64,000 nucleotides of DNA from Alphaproteobacteria bacterium (GTDB taxonomy: Bacteria; Pseudomonadota; Alphaproteobacteria; Bin65). Position numbers and translations under genes: made by a program. This document shows positions 61,098-64,000 of this stretch, one piece after another. Position 1 is the first letter of the stretch, and the number at the start of each line of letters is the position of its first letter. The DNA lies in the NCBI GenBank assembly GCA_022819985.1, contig JAJEGH010000037.1:1-64000 (forward strand), in the 5' to 3' direction. Under the pieces are notes generated by a model that was not told where the DNA came from, did no database searches, and saw nothing but the letters and a program-made list of their open reading frames with translations.

Positions 61098-61109
61098 CGT
61101 CCCGAAACG

Positions 61110-62444
61110 ATGACCGACCATCTCAACCGACTGGAAGACCTGCTGAAGGCCGCCTGGGCTGCGGGCGCCGATGCGGCCGACGCCGTCTACGTCGAGGGCG
61201 ACAGCCTTTCGCACAGCCAGCGGCTCGGCGCCGTGGAGATGATCGAGCGGGCAGAAGGGCGCGATCTGGGCCTGCGCGTCTTCGTCGGCCGGCGCCAGGC
61301 CAGCGTGTCGGCGACCGAGATCGCGCCGGAGACCTTCGCCGCGCTGGCCGAACGGGCCATCGCAATGGCCCGCGCCGTACCGGAAGACCCCTATTGCGGC
61401 ATCGCCGGTGCCGGCCGGATCGCCGGCGTGCCGCCGGACTTCGAAATGGCGGATGCCGTGGAACCGCCCGCCGACCTGCTGATCGCCCGGGCCAGCGAGG
61501 CGGAGGACGCCGCACGCGCCATCGAGGGCGTAACCAATTCCGAAGGCGCGCAAGCCTCGTGGAGCCGGACCCGCGTATTTCTCGCCGCGACCAACGGCTT
61601 CGCCGGCAGCTACGCGCGCAGTTCGCACAGCGTCGGCGTTTCGGTCGTCGCCGGGGCGGGCAGCGATATGCAGACCGATTACGATTACCATACCGCCGTC
61701 TATTCGGCGGACCTCATGGCGCCGGCGGAGATCGGGCGGAGCGCCGGCGAACGGGCGGTCGCCCGCCTCGGCGCCCGTCCGGTCAAGACCGTAAAGGCGC
61801 CGGTCGTATTCGATCCGCGGGTCGCCGGCAGTCTCCTGCGCCATCTGCTCGGCGCGATCAACGGCGCGTCGGTCGCCCGCGGCACGAGCTTTCTCAAGGA
61901 CAGGCTCGGCGAGCCGGTGATGGCGTCCGGCCTGTCCGTGATCGAGGATCCGCACCGGCCGCGCGGCCTGCGCTCCAAGCCGTTCGACGGCGAGGGCCTC
62001 GCCAACCGGCGCAGCGCGCTGGTCGACAGCGGCGTGCTGACGACCTGGCTGCTCGACCTGCGCTCGGCGCGTCAGCTCGAGCTGGCACCCACCGGCCATG
62101 CCAGCCGCGGCACGTCCGGCCCGCCATCGCCAGCGGCGACCAACGTGTATCTCGATGCCGGCGCCGTATCGCGGCAGGACCTGCTCGCCGGGATCGACAG
62201 CGGCCTCTATGTGACCGAGATGATCGGCATGGGCGTCAACGGCGTGACCGGCGACTACAGCCGCGGCGCCGGCGGCTACTGGATTGACAAGGGCGAGCTG
62301 GCTTTTCCCGTCACCGAACTGACGATCGCCGGCAATCTCAAGGACATGTTCAAAGCGATAACCCCGGCCGACGATCTGGACCTGCGCTACGGCATCGACG
62401 CCCCGACCTTGCGGGTCGACGGCATGACGATAGCGGGGGCGTGA
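61110..62444 (+). CDS. pmbA: PmbA/TldE family metallopeptidase-complex subunit
   Basis: A 444-residue PmbA/TldE-type protein. GAVEMIERAEGRDLGLRVFVG near 40-60 and SHSVGVSVVAG near 172-182 are family blocks. TNVYLDAG near 347-354 and MGVNGVTGDYSRGAGGYWI near 377-395 follow. TldE subunits lack the HExxxH zinc motif of TldD, and none is seen here. TldD/TldE complexes degrade unfolded peptides and mature peptide antibiotics such as microcin B17 or PQQ-like products. The tldD partner is not in the window. Confidence 0.92.
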   Translation: MTDHLNRLEDLLKAAWAAGADAADAVYVEGDSLSHSQRLGAVEMIERAEGRDLGLRVFVGRRQASVSATEIAPETFAALAERAIAMARAVPEDPYCGIAGAGRIAGVPPDFEMADAVEPPADLLIARASEAEDAARAIEGVTNSEGAQASWSRTRVFLAATNGFAGSYARSSHSVGVSVVAGAGSDMQTDYDYHTAVYSADLMAPAEIGRSAGERAVARLGARPVKTVKAPVVFDPRVAGSLLRHLLGAINGASVARGTSFLKDRLGEPVMASGLSVIEDPHRPRGLRSKPFDGEGLANRRSALVDSGVLTTWLLDLRSARQLELAPTGHASRGTSGPPSPAATNVYLDAGAVSRQDLLAGIDSGLYVTEMIGMGVNGVTGDYSRGAGGYWIDKGELAFPVTELTIAGNLKDMFKAITPADDLDLRYGIDAPTLRVDGMTIAGA

Positions 62445-62451
62445 GTGGTGG

Positions 62452-63186
62452 CTATCCGTCGCGCCGGGCAAGATGGTCGAAGCTGGCGCCGACGATGGCG
62501 TCCTGGCGCAGGAAGCGGCGGGCATCCAGACCGCGGGCCGGCTCGACGCTGCGCATGGTCCCGGCGGCCTCGGCATCGAGCTGCATGCGCGCCGCCAGTT
62601 CGAACCAGTAGGCGAGATACGTCGCCTCCTCGACGGACTTGCCGAGCGTCAGCAGGCCGTGATGGGCGAGCAGGATGGCGCTCTTTTCGCCGAGCGCTTC
62701 GGAAATGATCCGGCCTTCCTCGTCGGCCACCGGCACGCCGGGCCATTCCGGCAGCCAGGCGCAATCGTCGTAGAGCGGCATCGCGTCCATATGGGCGCAG
62801 ACCAGCGGCCGGCCGATCGTCGACAGAGCCGAGGCCGCCGGCGGATGGGTGTGGACGATGCAATGGGCGTCCGGCCGGGCGCGGTAGATCCAGACATGGA
62901 AGCGCACGGCCGGATTGGCGATGCCCGCGCCCTCGACCGTCCGGATATCCTCGTCGACCCGCAGCAGGGTTTCCTCCGAGGCCTCCTCGAAACCGGCGCC
63001 GAGCGGCAAGGTCCACCAGCCGCCGGCTTCGGCGCGGACGGTAAGCTGGCCGGCCAGTCCCGTCGAATGGCCGTTGGCGGCCAGGATGCGCGCCGCCAGC
63101 GCGAGTTTCGCCTTGTCCGACCGGGCGACGGGCTGCAGCCCCGTTCCGATGGCGCTGTCGACCTGCGTGCGAATGTCGTCGGGCAT
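62452..63186 (-). CDS. Class II aldolase/adducin family protein
   Basis: A 244-residue class II aldolase fold. The zinc site is HTHPPAASALSTIGRP near 113-128 and AHHGLLTLGKSVEEAT near 173-188. The N-terminal GHSTGLAGQLTVRAE near 39-53 replaces the usual GNLS motif. Relatives cleave sugar phosphates (FucA/AraD-like) or act on methylthioribulose phosphate. GGGAGG lies nine bases before the ATG. It diverges from the TRAP solute-binding protein gene, which may import its substrate. Confidence 0.87.
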   Translation of the reverse strand: MPDDIRTQVDSAIGTGLQPVARSDKAKLALAARILAANGHSTGLAGQLTVRAEAGGWWTLPLGAGFEEASEETLLRVDEDIRTVEGAGIANPAVRFHVWIYRARPDAHCIVHTHPPAASALSTIGRPLVCAHMDAMPLYDDCAWLPEWPGVPVADEEGRIISEALGEKSAILLAHHGLLTLGKSVEEATYLAYWFELAARMQLDAEAAGTMRSVEPARGLDARRFLRQDAIVGASFDHLARRDG

Positions 63187-63347
63187 GTCGGCCTCCCGTG
63201 GTACGCGGTTCGGGCTTGAGCGGGCGGGTTTCCTTTGCACTCGTGAGTTTACCCGGCCCGGAAAGATTTGTAAGGTCCGCCTTCCGTGAGGCGGCTCGCC
63301 CGGTCGATGCGCCGCCTTCATACAAAGGTTCAAGGGAGGAAATCGCC

Positions 63348-64000
63348 ATGAAACCTGTGCTCGCCGCAGCCGGCGTGGCCGTTGCGCTGACGGCCTTCGC
63401 GCCGGCCTCGCAGGCCGCCACCGAATTCGCCTTTTCGAACTGGATTCCGTGGACCCACAAGCTGTCGACGCGCCTGTTGATTCCGCTGATGGCAGTCATC
63501 GAGAAAAGGACTGAAGGGCGGGTGAAATTCCGCAAACTGCCCAAGGCGGTCGCCAGTCCGCGGGCGCATCTGGATGCGGTGCGCACCGGCCAGGCCGGGG
63601 CTGGTTTCGGCGTCCACGGCTATTCGCCGAAGCGCCTGCGCGCCTATGCCTTCAGCGAATTTCCGCTGACCGGAGAAGACGCGGTGGCGACGTCGGTCGC
63701 CTTCCAGCGCACCCATGACAGGTTCTTCAAGGGCAAGGGTTTCTACAAGGGCGTTCACCTGATCGGCCTGAACACCCACGGCCCGGGCGTGATCCACCAC
63801 TCGAAGAAGCTGATCCTCTCGATCGCCGACATGAAGGGCCAGAAGATCCGCACCGGCGGCCCGGCGCCGCTCGCCATCGTCACGGCCTGGGGCGGCACCT
63901 CGATCCGGCTGCCCGCGCCGAAATCCTACGAAGTACTGTCAACTGGCGTCGTCGACGGCGTCACCTTCCCCTACGAGGCGCTGACCGGCTTCAAGATCGT
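63348..64000 (+). CDS. TRAP transporter solute-binding protein (DctP family), truncated by the window end
   Basis: Only the first 217 codons are present. The signal peptide is clear (MKPVLAAAGVAVALTAFAP...AATEF, cleavage after about residue 23). Mature DctP/TAXI-type features include FSNWIPWTHKLSTRLLIPLMAVIEKRTEGRVKF near 28-60, KGVHLIGLNTHGPG and MKGQKIRTGGPAPLAIVTAWGG. A near-perfect AAGGGAGG precedes the ATG. It binds a small carboxylate or related solute for uptake with DctQ/DctM, presumably downstream. In the upstream gap (63187-63347) a short stem CCGCCT/AGGCGG is at 63277-63294. Confidence 0.9.
   Translation, partial: MKPVLAAAGVAVALTAFAPASQAATEFAFSNWIPWTHKLSTRLLIPLMAVIEKRTEGRVKFRKLPKAVASPRAHLDAVRTGQAGAGFGVHGYSPKRLRAYAFSEFPLTGEDAVATSVAFQRTHDRFFKGKGFYKGVHLIGLNTHGPGVIHHSKKLILSIADMKGQKIRTGGPAPLAIVTAWGGTSIRLPAPKSYEVLSTGVVDGVTFPYEALTGFKI

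Noticed and set aside
1..64000. tRNA, rRNA, CRISPR arrays, prophage or insertion-sequence genes
   Set aside because: No cloverleaf, rRNA segment, regularly spaced repeat array, transposase or phage structural gene was recognised anywhere in the window.

Overview
The window is about 67% GC chromosomal DNA, densely packed on both strands. It looks like a free-living or host-associated alphaproteobacterium of the Rhodospirillales-like group. The reasons are an acpXL-fabZ-fabF-fabF cluster for very-long-chain acyl groups of lipid A, an ethylmalonyl-CoA-pathway type methylsuccinyl-CoA dehydrogenase, the rsmE-gshA neighbourhood, many acyl-CoA, TRAP and hydantoinase genes, and REP-like palindromes of the kind scattered in these genomes. 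No rRNA, tRNA, CRISPR, prophage or insertion sequence was seen.

Layout. 1-4204: a nest of palindromic repeats, comF and a PPK2 polyphosphate kinase (minus), then an SDR, a small secreted protein and a methyltransferase (plus). 4330-6076: a lower-GC restriction-modification pair, apparently inserted. 6166-13543: pheT without pheS, an AbrB-type regulator, methylsuccinyl-CoA dehydrogenase, a CapA-family protein and a lytic transglycosylase. 13598-18284: a hydantoinase hyuA-hyuB pair directly downstream of, and overlapping, a TacA/TacT-like toxin-antitoxin module with a well-formed promoter/operator. 18492-24870: an accessory catabolic block with a UbiD-family decarboxylase, copper amine oxidase, MaoC hydratase, HpaB-type flavin hydroxylase and TauD dioxygenase. 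25006-31957: glnS, a SulP anion transporter, a NIPSNAP protein and polA.

32181-35475 is the acpXL cluster, with one active and one degenerate ketosynthase. 35569-41268 holds a sulfatase, dusA, a penicillin acylase-like lipoprotein and an alpha/beta hydrolase. 41265-41920 is a VapC/Phd toxin-antitoxin pair. 42062-43105 is a MetE-fold protein of unknown role. 43246-49361 is a TetR-controlled beta-oxidation operon (thiolase, bifunctional hydratase/dehydrogenase, acyl-CoA dehydrogenase), with a near-consensus promoter and a perfect palindromic operator. 49391-51231 is a formamidase-tryptophan dioxygenase pair (kynurenine pathway entry).

The rest of the window carries a MATE exporter, a probable TRAP permease remnant, two AhpD-like proteins, a gshA/rsmE/PLP-dehydratase/ubiD run, a GGCT-like protein, an NAD-dependent epimerase, a PmbA/TldE protease subunit, a class II aldolase and the start of a TRAP solute-binding protein cut by the window end. 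The most unusual sequence-level signals are an AT-rich rare-codon patch inside the beta-oxidation gene at 45489-45545, weaker patches in the penicillin acylase gene, the toxin-antitoxin/hydantoinase overlap, and the repeat pairs at both ends.
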